Below the pieces are notes generated by a model. It had not been told where the DNA came from, ran no database searches, and saw only the letters and a program-made list of their open reading frames with translations. The translations under genes were made by a program, and so were the position numbers. Positions 16,560-24,089 of a stretch of 64,000 nt of DNA are shown in pieces. Every line of letters starts with the position of its first letter. Position 1 is the stretch's first letter. Source of the stretch: JACDER01 sp036394915 (GTDB taxonomy: Bacteria > Actinomycetota > Thermoleophilia > Gaiellales > Gaiellaceae); the NCBI GenBank assembly GCA_036394915.1, contig DASWEE010000120.1, positions 1 to 64,000 of the forward strand, written 5' to 3'.

Positions 16560-16592
16560 GCACTTCTTAGGGGGCTCTTAGCCCGCTCTCAC
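16554..16592 (+). promoter_or_regulatory. Four-copy TCTTAG array upstream of the secreted protein genes
   Basis: TCTTAG at 16554, 16565 and 16576 plus TCTCAC at 16587, all exactly 11 bp apart. The array begins inside the last codons of the kinase gene and ends 53 bp before the 49-aa gene at 16645. It is the most regular of the three arrays in the locus. Confidence 0.75.
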
Positions 16593-16644
16593 CGCAGCGT
16601 GATTCCCTGCGTCCATGGCAATTTCCAACCGCAAGGAGGCTTCC

Positions 16645-16794
16645 ATGTATCGCACTGAACCGCTGACCGGCGCAAGCGCGGTTCCCCCGACCGCCGCCGA
16701 GCTCGCCGCCCGCGACGAACGCTGGGAGCGGCGAGGTCCGTTCGCACGACTGATCCGCGTCGACGCGAGCCGGCCGGAAGGAGAAAGACGATGA
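16645..16794 (+). CDS. 49-aa small protein behind the TCTTAG array
   Basis: An ORF too short for usual gene finders: ATG 16645 with a textbook Shine-Dalgarno (AAGGAGG, 5 bases before), ending at TGA 16794, which overlaps the ATG of the next gene (ATGA). The product is soluble and rich in Arg, Ala and Glu, with AAELAARDERWERRGPFARL as its central helix-like part. There is no signal peptide or membrane segment. The ribosome-binding site, the 4-bp overlap and the position directly after the regulator array make it a credible member of the regulon. Family unknown. Confidence 0.6.
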   Translation: MYRTEPLTGASAVPPTAAELAARDERWERRGPFARLIRVDASRPEGERR

Positions 16795-17495
16795 GCCTCA
16801 ACCGTAAGCTCGTCATCGGCGCGGTCGCAGGTCTCGCAGTCGCGGGCGGCGGCGCGGCGCTCGCAGCGACACAGATCGGCAGTCCCAAAGAGGAGAACCA
16901 GGCGATCATCAACGATGCCGCCCAGCGCCTCGGGATCCAGCCGAGCGCCCTCAGCAATGCTCTCAAGGAGTCGCTGAAGGCTCGGGTCGACGCCGCTGTC
17001 GCCGCCGGCAATCTGACGAAGGACGAGGGCGACGCGATCAAGGCCCGGATCGACTCGGGCGACGCTCCGCTCTTTTTCACCGGCCCACCGCGCGGCCAGT
17101 TCGGAGGGCCGCCCATGGGGCACTTCGAGGTCGGGTTCCGCGGGCTCGATACCGCGGCGTCCTACCTCGGGCTGTCGGTCTCGGACCTGCGCTCGAAGCT
17201 CGAGAGCGGAAAGTCGCTCGCCGACGTCGCCAAGGATCAGGGCAAGTCGGTCGACGGCCTGATTCAGGCCCTTGTCGACGACGCCAAGAAGCACCTGGAC
17301 GACGCGGTCTCGCAGGGACGGCTGACCCAGGACCAGGAGCAGTCGATCCTGGCAAATGTGAAACAGCACATCACCGATTTCGTCAACGGCGATTTTCCCG
17401 GCGGCTTCGGGCCTGGAGGTCCGCCGGGGATGTGGCGTGGCACGCCGCCGGGGATGTCCGGAGACACCATGCCCGACTGGGGACCCAGCGCCTAA
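16791..17495 (+). CDS. Secreted repeat protein, actinobacterial, function unknown
   Basis: 234 aa with a signal peptide (LVIGAVAGLAVAGGGAALAA). Two related helical modules follow, each with a QRLGIQPSALSNALKESLKA- or YLGLSVSDLRSKLESGKSLA-type segment, then an (A/D)xxxGxLTxDQ or LTKDEG turn (residues about 35-85 and 105-190). The protein ends in a Gly/Pro/Met-rich tail (GGFGPGGPPGMWRGTPPGMS). The Met and Gly richness could reflect an oxidation-sensitive or metal-binding tail; MsrB and MsrA follow. Translation is coupled to the 49-aa gene. Similar proteins are common in actinobacteria without known function. Confidence 0.7.
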   Translation: MSLNRKLVIGAVAGLAVAGGGAALAATQIGSPKEENQAIINDAAQRLGIQPSALSNALKESLKARVDAAVAAGNLTKDEGDAIKARIDSGDAPLFFTGPPRGQFGGPPMGHFEVGFRGLDTAASYLGLSVSDLRSKLESGKSLADVAKDQGKSVDGLIQALVDDAKKHLDDAVSQGRLTQDQEQSILANVKQHITDFVNGDFPGGFGPGGPPGMWRGTPPGMSGDTMPDWGPSA

Positions 17496-17515
17496 CAGAC
17501 AGGACCGTGACGACG

Positions 17516-17543
17516 GACGGCCGGGGCGAAGGCTCCGGCCGTC
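17516..17543 (+). terminator. Hairpin terminator after the secreted repeat protein gene
   Basis: Stem GACGGCCGG paired with CCGGCCGTC around a 10-base loop, 20 bp after the stop codon. There is no strong T tract (the sequence continues GCCGTTCT), so efficiency is uncertain. Confidence 0.5.
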
Positions 17544-17589
17544 GCCGTTCTCCGCCGTAACACCTCGCCGATTCGCAAGACTATTGAGT

Positions 17590-17982
17590 ATGGAAGAGAT
17601 CAAGAAGTCAGAGGAACAGTGGCGAGCGGAACTGACGTCTGAGCAGTTCCAGGTGCTGCGGCAGAAGGGGACGGAGGCGCCATTCAGCGGCGAGTACGAC
17701 CACGTCTTCGAACCCGGTACGTATCGCTGTTCCGGGTGCGGAGCCGAGCTCTTCGTCTCCGACACGAAGTACGACTCGGGCTGCGGCTGGCCGGCGTTCT
17801 ACGCGCCCGCCAGCGACGACGCGATCGACCAAGAGACCGACATCAGCCACGGCATGATTCGCACCGAGGTGATGTGCGCGAGCTGCGGCGGCCACCTTGG
17901 CCACGTCTTCCCGGACGGGCCCGCGCCCACCGGGCAGCGCTACTGCATCAACTCGGCTGCATTGAAACTGGAGGAGGAGTAG
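17590..17982 (+). CDS. msrB: Peptide-methionine (R)-S-oxide reductase
   Basis: Reduces methionine-R-sulfoxide in damaged proteins. 130 aa from ATG 17590. Four zinc cysteines occur as CSGCG and CASCGG, the catalytic Cys lies in GQRYCINSAAL, and the active-site signature SGCGWPAFY is intact. The start is chosen at the family N-terminus (MEEIKKSEEQW). The stop shares one base with the GTG of msrA, so the R- and S-specific reductases are made together. The neighbouring Met-rich secreted protein may be incidental. Confidence 0.95.
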   Translation: MEEIKKSEEQWRAELTSEQFQVLRQKGTEAPFSGEYDHVFEPGTYRCSGCGAELFVSDTKYDSGCGWPAFYAPASDDAIDQETDISHGMIRTEVMCASCGGHLGHVFPDGPAPTGQRYCINSAALKLEEE

Positions 17983-18473
17983 TGGAGAAGAAGGCAACGT
18001 TCGGCGCAGGCTGCTTCTGGGGCGTCGAGGCGGCGTTCCGCCAGCTCGAGGGCGTGACCGCGACCGCGGTCGGCTACGAGGGCGGACACCTCGAGAATCC
18101 GACCTACCAGGACGTGTGCTCGCACACGACGGGGCACGCCGAGGTGGTCGAGGTCACCTACGACCCGGAGCGGATCTCGTACGAGCAGCTCCTGGATGTG
18201 TTCTGGAGCAAGCACAACCCGACCCAGAAGAACCGTCAGGGCTGGGACATCGGCGACCAGTACCGGTCGGTGATCTTCTTCCACGACGAGGAGCAGCGCG
18301 AGGCTGCCGAGCGCTCCAAGGCGGAGCTCGACGCTTCGGGCCGCTACCGCAAGCCGGTCGTGACCCAGATCGAGCCGACGCAGACCTTCTACCGCGCCGA
18401 GGACTACCACCAGCGCTACCTCGAGAAGCAGGGCCGGGCCTCGTGCACCACCTCACTCGCCCGGGCGAGCTAG
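17982..18473 (+). CDS. msrA: Peptide-methionine (S)-S-oxide reductase
   Basis: Reduces methionine-S-sulfoxide. 163 aa from GTG 17982 (TAGTG overlap with msrB). Catalytic motif GAGCFWGVEA at the N-terminus, then GYEGGHLENPTYQDVCSHTTGHAE and the YHQRYLEK C-terminal region; a C-terminal cysteine (RASCTT) may act as the resolving residue. The last 31 bases overlap the DoxX gene start. Confidence 0.95.
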   Translation: MEKKATFGAGCFWGVEAAFRQLEGVTATAVGYEGGHLENPTYQDVCSHTTGHAEVVEVTYDPERISYEQLLDVFWSKHNPTQKNRQGWDIGDQYRSVIFFHDEEQREAAERSKAELDASGRYRKPVVTQIEPTQTFYRAEDYHQRYLEKQGRASCTTSLARAS

Positions 18474-18904
18474 CAGCTCTTCTGACGGAGACGCGCGGCG
18501 GCCTGCGGGCCGCCGCTTCCGCTTTCGCGATCCGGATCGCCGCGGGCGGGATCTTCCTCGTCTTCGGGATCGGCAAGTTCACCGACCACTCGAAGGAGAC
18601 GGACTCCTTCGACAGCTACGGGCTGCCCTTCCCGGGCGAGTTCGCCTACACGATCGGGGTCGTCGAGATCGTTTTCGGGATCCTGCTCGTGCTCGGGCTC
18701 GGTACTCGGCTTGCGGCGCTCGCCCTGGCCGGAGACATGGTCGGTGCGATCGTCACCGCCGGCCGCGTCGAGGGCGGCGCGATCAACCTCGTCCTCGCCC
18801 CGGCGCTGCTGGCCGGAATGCTCGCCCTACTGTGGATCGGCCCAGGCCGGTGGTCGCTCGATCGGCGCCTGACAGAATCCGGAGCGTGGTCGGCCACGCT
18901 CTAG
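18443..18904 (+). CDS. DoxX-family membrane protein
   Basis: 153 aa from GTG 18443, in frame with a four-helix DoxX-type membrane domain (IRIAAGGIFLVFGIGKFTDH, GVVEIVFGILLVLGLGTRLA, further segments to LLWIGPGRW). DoxX-like proteins are linked with thiol stress and membrane redox complexes in some actinobacteria; the role here is unknown. It follows msrBA with overlapping ends and precedes a LysE exporter with overlapping ends, which suggests one transcript. Confidence 0.8.
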   Translation: MHHLTRPGELAALLTETRGGLRAAASAFAIRIAAGGIFLVFGIGKFTDHSKETDSFDSYGLPFPGEFAYTIGVVEIVFGILLVLGLGTRLAALALAGDMVGAIVTAGRVEGGAINLVLAPALLAGMLALLWIGPGRWSLDRRLTESGAWSATL

Positions 18905-19500
18905 CGTTCCTGGGCGTCTCCACGGTCGTGATCGTTACGCCCGGTCAGGACACGGCGCTGACGATCCGGAACACGCTGCTCGGCGGGCGCAGGAGTGGCG
19001 TATTGACGGCCGGAGGCGTGGCTCTGGGCCAGGCCTTCTGGACGCTTGCCGCCAGTCTCGGGCTCGCCGCTCTGCTGCAAGCCTCGGCGCCCGCCTTCAC
19101 GGCGATCAAGATCGCAGGAGCCGCCTACCTGATCTTCCTCGGCCTGCAGACGCTCTGGGGAGCCTTTCGCCGCCGCGAGGTTTCCGCACTCGATTCGCGC
19201 GCGAGGCTCATCCCGCGCGTCGCCTTCCGGCAGGGCGTGGTCAGCAACCTCGGCAACCCCAAGATGGCGGTGTTCTTCACCAGCCTGTTGCCGCAGTTCG
19301 GCGGCACCTCCTTCTCGGCACTCCTCCTGCTCGGGCTCGTGTTCTGCTCGATGACGCTCACCTGGCTGACCTGTTACGCGGTCGCGGTCGCCCGCGCAGG
19401 CGACTTCCTGCGCCGGACGAGGATCCGGCGCGCGCTCGACACCGTCACGGGCGCGGTGCTGGTCGGTTTCGGCATCCGGCTCGCTACCGCGGAGAGATGA
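18886..19500 (+). CDS. LysE/RhtB-family exporter
   Basis: 204 aa from GTG 18886, about six transmembrane segments. LysE-family features: an N-terminal TVVIVTPGQDTALTIRNTLL (PGP-like signature), AAYLIFLGLQTLWG, and FRQGVVSNLGNPKMAVFFTS. Exporters of this family expel amino acids or related metabolites. The substrate is unknown. The start overlaps the DoxX stop by 19 bp and the 3' end converges with the GTPase gene, overlapping by 17 bp. Confidence 0.88.
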   Translation: MVGHALAFLGVSTVVIVTPGQDTALTIRNTLLGGRRSGVLTAGGVALGQAFWTLAASLGLAALLQASAPAFTAIKIAGAAYLIFLGLQTLWGAFRRREVSALDSRARLIPRVAFRQGVVSNLGNPKMAVFFTSLLPQFGGTSFSALLLLGLVFCSMTLTWLTCYAVAVARAGDFLRRTRIRRALDTVTGAVLVGFGIRLATAER

Positions 19501-20413
19501 TCTCCAGCAGGTCGCCGTCCGCGAGGACGTGATCCCGGCCGACGCGCTGGCCCTCGAAGCGCGCTGACGGTCCCCACACGTGGGCGCCGAGGCAGCGCTC
19601 TTCCAGCTCGTTGTGAATCGAGCGCGCGGCATCCGTCACCGTCGCGGGGGGCCGAAGGGCGACCGCTTCGGTCTCGGCCTCGCCGTGCTTGCGCAGGAAT
19701 ACCCGAATCAGCCCGGTGAGCTTCCAAACGGCATCGCGGAAGGCTTCGACGCTAGCGTCGTCGAGGATCGAGACCGCGACGACCTCGAGCCCGGCGTCCG
19801 ACAGCCGGTCGACCGCGCCGGGAGGGGCCTCGTCGATCTTGGTGGCGGCGAGGATCGCCGGCCTCTCGATCCCGGCCTCCTCCACCTCGGCGCGAACCGC
19901 GGCGAGCTCGCCCGTCGGCGCGGAGGCGTCCTGGCAGAAGACGATGGCGTCCGCTTCTCGCAGGACGCCGAGCAGCGCGCGGCCGCCGCCGCGATCCTCG
20001 CCCGCGCCCTCGATCAGGCCGGGAATCTCGACGAGCTGGACGAGCACGCCGCGGAATCGGGTCAGGGCCGGGACCGGCCGCGTGGTCGTGAACGGATAGT
20101 CCCCGGTCTTGATCTGGACGCTGGAGAGGGCCTGGAGCAGGGAGGACTTGCCGGCGTTCGGCGGGCCGACGAGCGCGATCTGGGCGGACCCCTCGCGCCG
20201 GACCGCGATCGAATCGCGATGGACGACGCGAGCTCGGGTCCGGCTCTCCTCGATCTGGGCGTTGACCCACTTGCGGATGTCGGCGTACGGGCCGCTCCGG
20301 TAGCCGGGCAGCTCCTCGAGGATCCGCCGCAGCTCGCGGATCCGCTCGGCGCCCTCCTTCCCGACCAGGCGGCGCTTGATCACTTGCATCTGAACGCGAT
20401 GGGGCATTGGCAT
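19484..20413 (-). CDS. DRG/Obg-like GTPase with C-terminal TGS domain
   Basis: 309 aa with a strong Shine-Dalgarno (AAAGGAGGAGC) before ATG 20413. G1 is GPPNAGKSS (83-91), switch I DYPFTTTRPVPA, G3 EIPGLIEGAGEDRGGGRALL (E-I-P-G rather than D-x-P-G), G4 ATKID. The last 65 residues form a TGS domain (LIRVFLRKHGE ... HVLADGDLLEIISP). The order helical N-terminus, GTPase, TGS is that of eukaryotic/archaeal DRG proteins more than of Obg or YchF, and bacterial members are less common. A ribosome-linked function is expected from the family. The acidic G3 replacement is odd. Confidence 0.8.
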   Translation of the reverse strand: MPMPHRVQMQVIKRRLVGKEGAERIRELRRILEELPGYRSGPYADIRKWVNAQIEESRTRARVVHRDSIAVRREGSAQIALVGPPNAGKSSLLQALSSVQIKTGDYPFTTTRPVPALTRFRGVLVQLVEIPGLIEGAGEDRGGGRALLGVLREADAIVFCQDASAPTGELAAVRAEVEEAGIERPAILAATKIDEAPPGAVDRLSDAGLEVVAVSILDDASVEAFRDAVWKLTGLIRVFLRKHGEAETEAVALRPPATVTDAARSIHNELEERCLGAHVWGPSARFEGQRVGRDHVLADGDLLEIISPR

Positions 20414-20601
20414 CGCGGGCTCCTCCTTTCGATCGTGCGTGCAGGAGTGAGCGCCGGCCCGGAGTGGGTCGCGTCCCTATCCCGCCGCTTCGTCGGACGC
20501 TTGAGCTGGAAGCGGCGGTCTAGCCGGTTTGACTGGAGATGCTGGAGCGCCAGGCGTCTTCACGCGTCTGGCCGAGCGGCCTTGTCATCGTGAGGGCGAG
20601 C

Positions 20602-21048
20602 CTAGCGCACGAGCCGGCCGCTCGGCGCGACGACGAGCCACAAGCCCCCGTACTGCGAGACGTTCTGGCAACTGACCTGCCCCGGGTGCACGTCGTGCAC
20701 GTAGTAGTAAAGCGGCCACCCGTTGTAGGTCACCTGCAGCCTGCCGTCCTTGCGCCTGGTCGTCCCGATCAGCGACTGCTTGACGCTCTTTCCGGCCTTG
20801 AGCGCGGCCGACTTGTAATACACCGGCCAGGCCGAGGCGCAGGCGCCGTAGCACCGGCTCTTGCCGCTGCGGCGATCGCGCGTGAAGGCATAGAGCGCCC
20901 TGCCCTTTCCGTCGAACAGGATCCGGCCGTAGCTCGACTTCCCGACGGTCAGTGTTGCCTTCGACTGCGGAGCCGCGGAGCTGAGGCCTGCGGACACGGA
21001 GGCGAAGGCGAGCACTGCCAACAATGTGATGAGTGTCTTCATGTCCAT
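20602..21048 (-). CDS. Secreted repeat protein (COG4315-like)
   Basis: 148 aa with a signal peptide (LITLLAVLAFASVSAGLSSA). Two copies of the short beta-type secreted repeat seen in COG4315 proteins: YGRILFDGKGRALYAFTRD ... CYGACASAWPVYYK and LQVTYNGWPLYYYVHDVHPG. The two nearby cysteines in CYGAC suggest a disulfide or metal site. The start may be ATG 21042 (MKT). The next upstream gene in the same direction is the c-type cytochrome, so an electron-transfer-related role in the envelope is possible but not shown. Confidence 0.75.
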   Translation of the reverse strand: MDMKTLITLLAVLAFASVSAGLSSAAPQSKATLTVGKSSYGRILFDGKGRALYAFTRDRRSGKSRCYGACASAWPVYYKSAALKAGKSVKQSLIGTTRRKDGRLQVTYNGWPLYYYVHDVHPGQVSCQNVSQYGGLWLVVAPSGRLVR

Positions 21049-21072
21049 TCGGTCTCGGACGGACGCGATTCG

Positions 21073-21441
21073 TTACGGCGTCGCGAGGATCGTGGCGAGG
21101 TACGCGAGCACGTCTTTCTCCTGCTGCCCCTTGACGAGACCGGCGGGCATCGAGCCGCCGCTGCCGACGTCGATCTGGGCCTTGGCGGCCGATAGCGTGA
21201 TCGGCAGGCCGATCAGCCTGGGCCCGATCCCGCCGCTCCCGCCTTTGCCGTGGCAGGAGGCGCAGTTCTGGGAGAAGAGCGTCTCGCCCCGATAGGAGTC
21301 GCCGAGCGCCACGGGACCGTTCGCGTGCGGGACCCCGGGCTTCGCGAAATGGAGCTTCGCGAGCGCGAAGGCAGCGCCCGAGAACGCGGCGAAGAGGACG
21401 AGCGGGACGACCACGAGACGGACGAAACGCGGCCTGGACAC
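21073..21441 (-). CDS. Membrane-anchored c-type cytochrome
   Basis: 122 aa from GTG 21441, preferred over the longer start because the membrane anchor (LVVVPLVLFAAFSGAAFALA) then lies at the N-terminus. One class I haem c site CASCH (Cys60, Cys63, His64) and a distal Met in GGSMPAG. It carries electrons on the outer face of the membrane. The gene is divergent from the DUF6529 membrane protein with only 31 bp between starts, so both probably share a promoter region. Confidence 0.9.
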   Translation of the reverse strand: MSRPRFVRLVVVPLVLFAAFSGAAFALAKLHFAKPGVPHANGPVALGDSYRGETLFSQNCASCHGKGGSGGIGPRLIGLPITLSAAKAQIDVGSGGSMPAGLVKGQQEKDVLAYLATILATP

Positions 21442-21472
21442 GGCGCGATCGTAACGAGTAGGGTCGCGCCGA

Positions 21473-21943
21473 ATGATCGCGAGTGTCGCGTCCACCTACA
21501 CGGACATCCTGACGTCGGTGTTCTCGTCGACGATCGCGGCCAAGGCGTGGCTCGCCTCGATCGCGGGTCTCTTCGCGATCGTCCAGATCCTGACCGGCGC
21601 CCGGATCTTCGGGAAGATCAAGCGCTTCGTCCCGATCGCGCCCCCGCGTGTGAACCAGATCCACCGCTGGTCGGGCCGACTCGCGGTTCTGTTCACGCTG
21701 CCGGTCGCGTTCCACTGCATCTTCATCCTCGGCTTCCAGTCGACCGACGCACGGGTGCTGGCGCACTCGATTGTCGGCTCGTTCGTCTACGGCGTGATCG
21801 CGGTCAAGCTGTTCTTCGTGCACGACCGCGACCACCCGCGCTGGACGCTGCCGCTCGTCGGCGGAGTCCTATTCACCACGCTGGCGACGCTCTGGGCGAC
21901 GTCGAGCTTCTGGTACTTCACCCAGGTTCGCTTCGGCTTCTGA
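21473..21943 (+). CDS. DUF6529-like four-helix membrane protein, possibly haem-binding
   Basis: 156 aa with four predicted transmembrane helices. Several His residues sit at helix ends in the pattern NQIHRWSGRLA, PVAFHCIFIL, LAHSIVGSF and FVHDRDHPR, similar to cytochrome b561-type di-haem proteins. I recall such proteins as DUF6529. With the c-type cytochrome diverging from the same 31-bp region it could form a small electron-transfer pair. The haem assignment is inference. Confidence 0.65.
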   Translation: MIASVASTYTDILTSVFSSTIAAKAWLASIAGLFAIVQILTGARIFGKIKRFVPIAPPRVNQIHRWSGRLAVLFTLPVAFHCIFILGFQSTDARVLAHSIVGSFVYGVIAVKLFFVHDRDHPRWTLPLVGGVLFTTLATLWATSSFWYFTQVRFGF

Positions 21944-22115
21944 TGTGCGACTTCCACACGCAGCAGTCGCTGCCGCTGCCGGAGGACCAATACGTGCTCG
22001 ACACACCACTCGTGCGGGGTTTCGTCGCGGACGTCCGTGACCGGATCGGCCGAGCGCGGTCGCCTCCGGCGAGCGTGCGGCCAGGGAGATCCTCGCCGAC
22101 TACGGGAGGATCTAG
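21943..22115 (+). pseudogene. Small frameshifted ORF after the DUF6529 gene
   Basis: ATG 21943 overlaps the stop of the preceding gene (TGATG) and reads MCDFHTQQSLPLPEDQY, then VLDTPLVRGFVADVRDRIGR in good codon usage. The sensible ending SAVASGERAAREILADYGRI with a stop at 22113-22115 is in another frame. One base missing near 22052 reconciles them into a 57-aa protein. Either a decayed gene or an assembly slip. The 3' end overlaps the S9 peptidase stop by 4 bp. No family recognised. Confidence 0.4.
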
Positions 22116-24052
22116 AGGTTCTCGATCTCGACCGGGTCGATCTCGTCGGCGGGCTCGAAGCCGAACACGCGCGAGAAGAAGTAGAGGACGGCCTCGCTGG
22201 CGCGGCGGATGTTGTCCGCCTGGCGGAATCCGTGGCCCTCGCCCTCGAAGGCGATGTAGGAATAGGGAACGCCGTTCCGCTGCAGCGCCTCGACCATCAG
22301 CTCGGCCTGGGAGGGAGGCACGACCTTGTCGTCGAGACCCTGAAGCAGGAGCACGGGTACCTTCAGCTCATCGACCGCGTTGACCGGCGAGCGCTGCTCG
22401 TAGACCTCCTTCCGCTCGGGATAGGGGCCGAGCAGCCAGCGGTCGTAATGCGACTCGAACTTGTGCGTCGTCTGCTGGAACGCGATCAGGTCGGTCACGC
22501 CGAAGAAGCTCGCCCCGGTGGCGAAGAAATCCTCGAAAACGAGCGCGTACAGCGTCGTGTAGCCGCCGGCGCTTCCTCCCGTGATCCCGACCCTGTCGCC
22601 GTCGACGTCGCCGCGCTCGACGAGGTACCGTGCCGCCGCGATCGAATCGGCCGTATCCACCGGGCCCCACTGCTCTTTCAGGCGGTTGAGGTAGGCGCGG
22701 CCGTAGCCGGTGCTGCCCCCGTAGTTGACGTCCACGACCGCGAGCCCGCGGCTGGTCAGGTACAGGATCCCGGGATCGAGGCCGGCGACGACCTGAGAGG
22801 TCGGGCCGCCGTGGACGTAGACGACGAGCGGGGGCAGCTCGTCCGCGGGGCCGGAGAAGTCGCGATTTGCCGGCGGGTAGAAGAAGGCGTAGCCCGTCCC
22901 GCCGTCGTCGGTCGGATACTCGATCGGCTCAGCCGTCGAGACGTAGCCCGGGTTGATCTCCTCGCTCATCCCGGAGCGCAGCACCTCGAGCTCTCCCCCG
23001 TCGGCGCCGAGGGTCACGAGCGAGAAGGGCTCGTTCGGGCTTCCGGCGACCCAGACGAGCCGGCTGCCGTGGGCGCGGAGCAGCGGCACGCGCACCGCGT
23101 CGAGGCGAGCTCCGGCCTCCTCGTAGACGCCGGTCTCCGGGTCGAGGAACGCCAGCGGCTGCGTACTGCCGCGGTTGACGATGCAGGCGATGCGCCCGTC
23201 GGGCAGGAACGCGTAGCTCGACTGCCCGAAGACCCACTGCATCCACCCGAGCTCCGCCTCCACGGGCGCAACGGCTTCGACCGCGCCGTCGCGCTCGCGG
23301 TAGAGGTTCCACCAGCCGGAGCGGTCCGAGACGAAATGGAGCGTCCCGTCGGGGCTCCACTGGGGCGCGAAGATCGACTCCGATTCCCCGCCTGCGACGT
23401 GACGCGGATCGCTTCCGGACGGGTCGGCGACCCACAGGTCCGTGCCCACGAACGGCATCTGCGGGTGATCCCAGCTCATCCAGGCAAGCCGGCTGCCGTC
23501 CGGGCTGATCCGCGGATCGGAGTAGAAATCGTGTCCCGAGGCGATCACCGCCGGCTCGGCCGACCCGTCCGAGGGGAGCGCGACGAGCTCGTTGACCACC
23601 TCCTCGCTCTCGTGCCGCTCGCGGACGCAGATCACGCTGCCGCCGTCCGGCGTCACGACCCCGTCCGCGTAGCGGAGGGACTTGGGCGCAGGGGGCTCCG
23701 GCGTGATCGGGCGCGGCTCCGACCCGACACTGTCCAGGCGATAGAGCCGCTGGTCGTTGAAGTTCGTGAAGAAGAGCGTAGTGCCGTGGCGGAAGTAGGC
23801 CGATCCGCCGTACTCGTGGACGCTGGTCCGGACGTTGAAGCCCGCCGGGACCGCGTCGACCACCTCTCCGCCCCAGGGCTTGGAGACGAGCACCGTCCGC
23901 CCCTCGTCCGGTCGCGACTCGAGCCAGTACACGCCCTCCTCGGCGGGCTCGGGACGCTCGAATCGGGCCCAGATGGCGCCCGTCGCGGCGACGAGCTCGG
24001 AGCTGATCGGCGATGACCAGGATCCGTACGGTGCTTCCTTCACGCCGCCCAC
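22112..24052 (-). CDS. Prolyl oligopeptidase-family (S9) peptidase
   Basis: 646 aa, cytosolic by sequence (no signal peptide). N-terminal seven-bladed beta-propeller with TolB/WD-like repeats (RISPDGSRLAW, PQWSPDGTLHFVSDRSG), then an alpha/beta hydrolase domain with VVYVHGGPTSQV (oxyanion region), nucleophile Ser494 in GITGGSAGGYTT, and the catalytic His in FEGEGHGFRQ near residue 613. Resembles acylaminoacyl peptidase and dipeptidyl aminopeptidase members of S9. The start is GTG 24052 or GTG 24043. It is divergent from the cyclase gene 38 bp away. Confidence 0.92.
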   Translation of the reverse strand: MGGVKEAPYGSWSSPISSELVAATGAIWARFERPEPAEEGVYWLESRPDEGRTVLVSKPWGGEVVDAVPAGFNVRTSVHEYGGSAYFRHGTTLFFTNFNDQRLYRLDSVGSEPRPITPEPPAPKSLRYADGVVTPDGGSVICVRERHESEEVVNELVALPSDGSAEPAVIASGHDFYSDPRISPDGSRLAWMSWDHPQMPFVGTDLWVADPSGSDPRHVAGGESESIFAPQWSPDGTLHFVSDRSGWWNLYRERDGAVEAVAPVEAELGWMQWVFGQSSYAFLPDGRIACIVNRGSTQPLAFLDPETGVYEEAGARLDAVRVPLLRAHGSRLVWVAGSPNEPFSLVTLGADGGELEVLRSGMSEEINPGYVSTAEPIEYPTDDGGTGYAFFYPPANRDFSGPADELPPLVVYVHGGPTSQVVAGLDPGILYLTSRGLAVVDVNYGGSTGYGRAYLNRLKEQWGPVDTADSIAAARYLVERGDVDGDRVGITGGSAGGYTTLYALVFEDFFATGASFFGVTDLIAFQQTTHKFESHYDRWLLGPYPERKEVYEQRSPVNAVDELKVPVLLLQGLDDKVVPPSQAELMVEALQRNGVPYSYIAFEGEGHGFRQADNIRRASEAVLYFFSRVFGFEPADEIDPVEIENL

Positions 24053-24089
24053 CCTAGAAGATCAGGCTCGACAGTCGTACCCTGTCCCA

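Noticed and set aside
20540..20600. Possible terminator hairpin (CCAGGCGTC/GCGTCTGG)
   Set aside because: Arms do not pair well and no T tract follows; the 188-bp gap shows nothing clear.
22037..24016. 659-aa plus-strand ORF opposite the S9 peptidase
   Set aside because: No domain, only the mirrored codon pattern of the peptidase.
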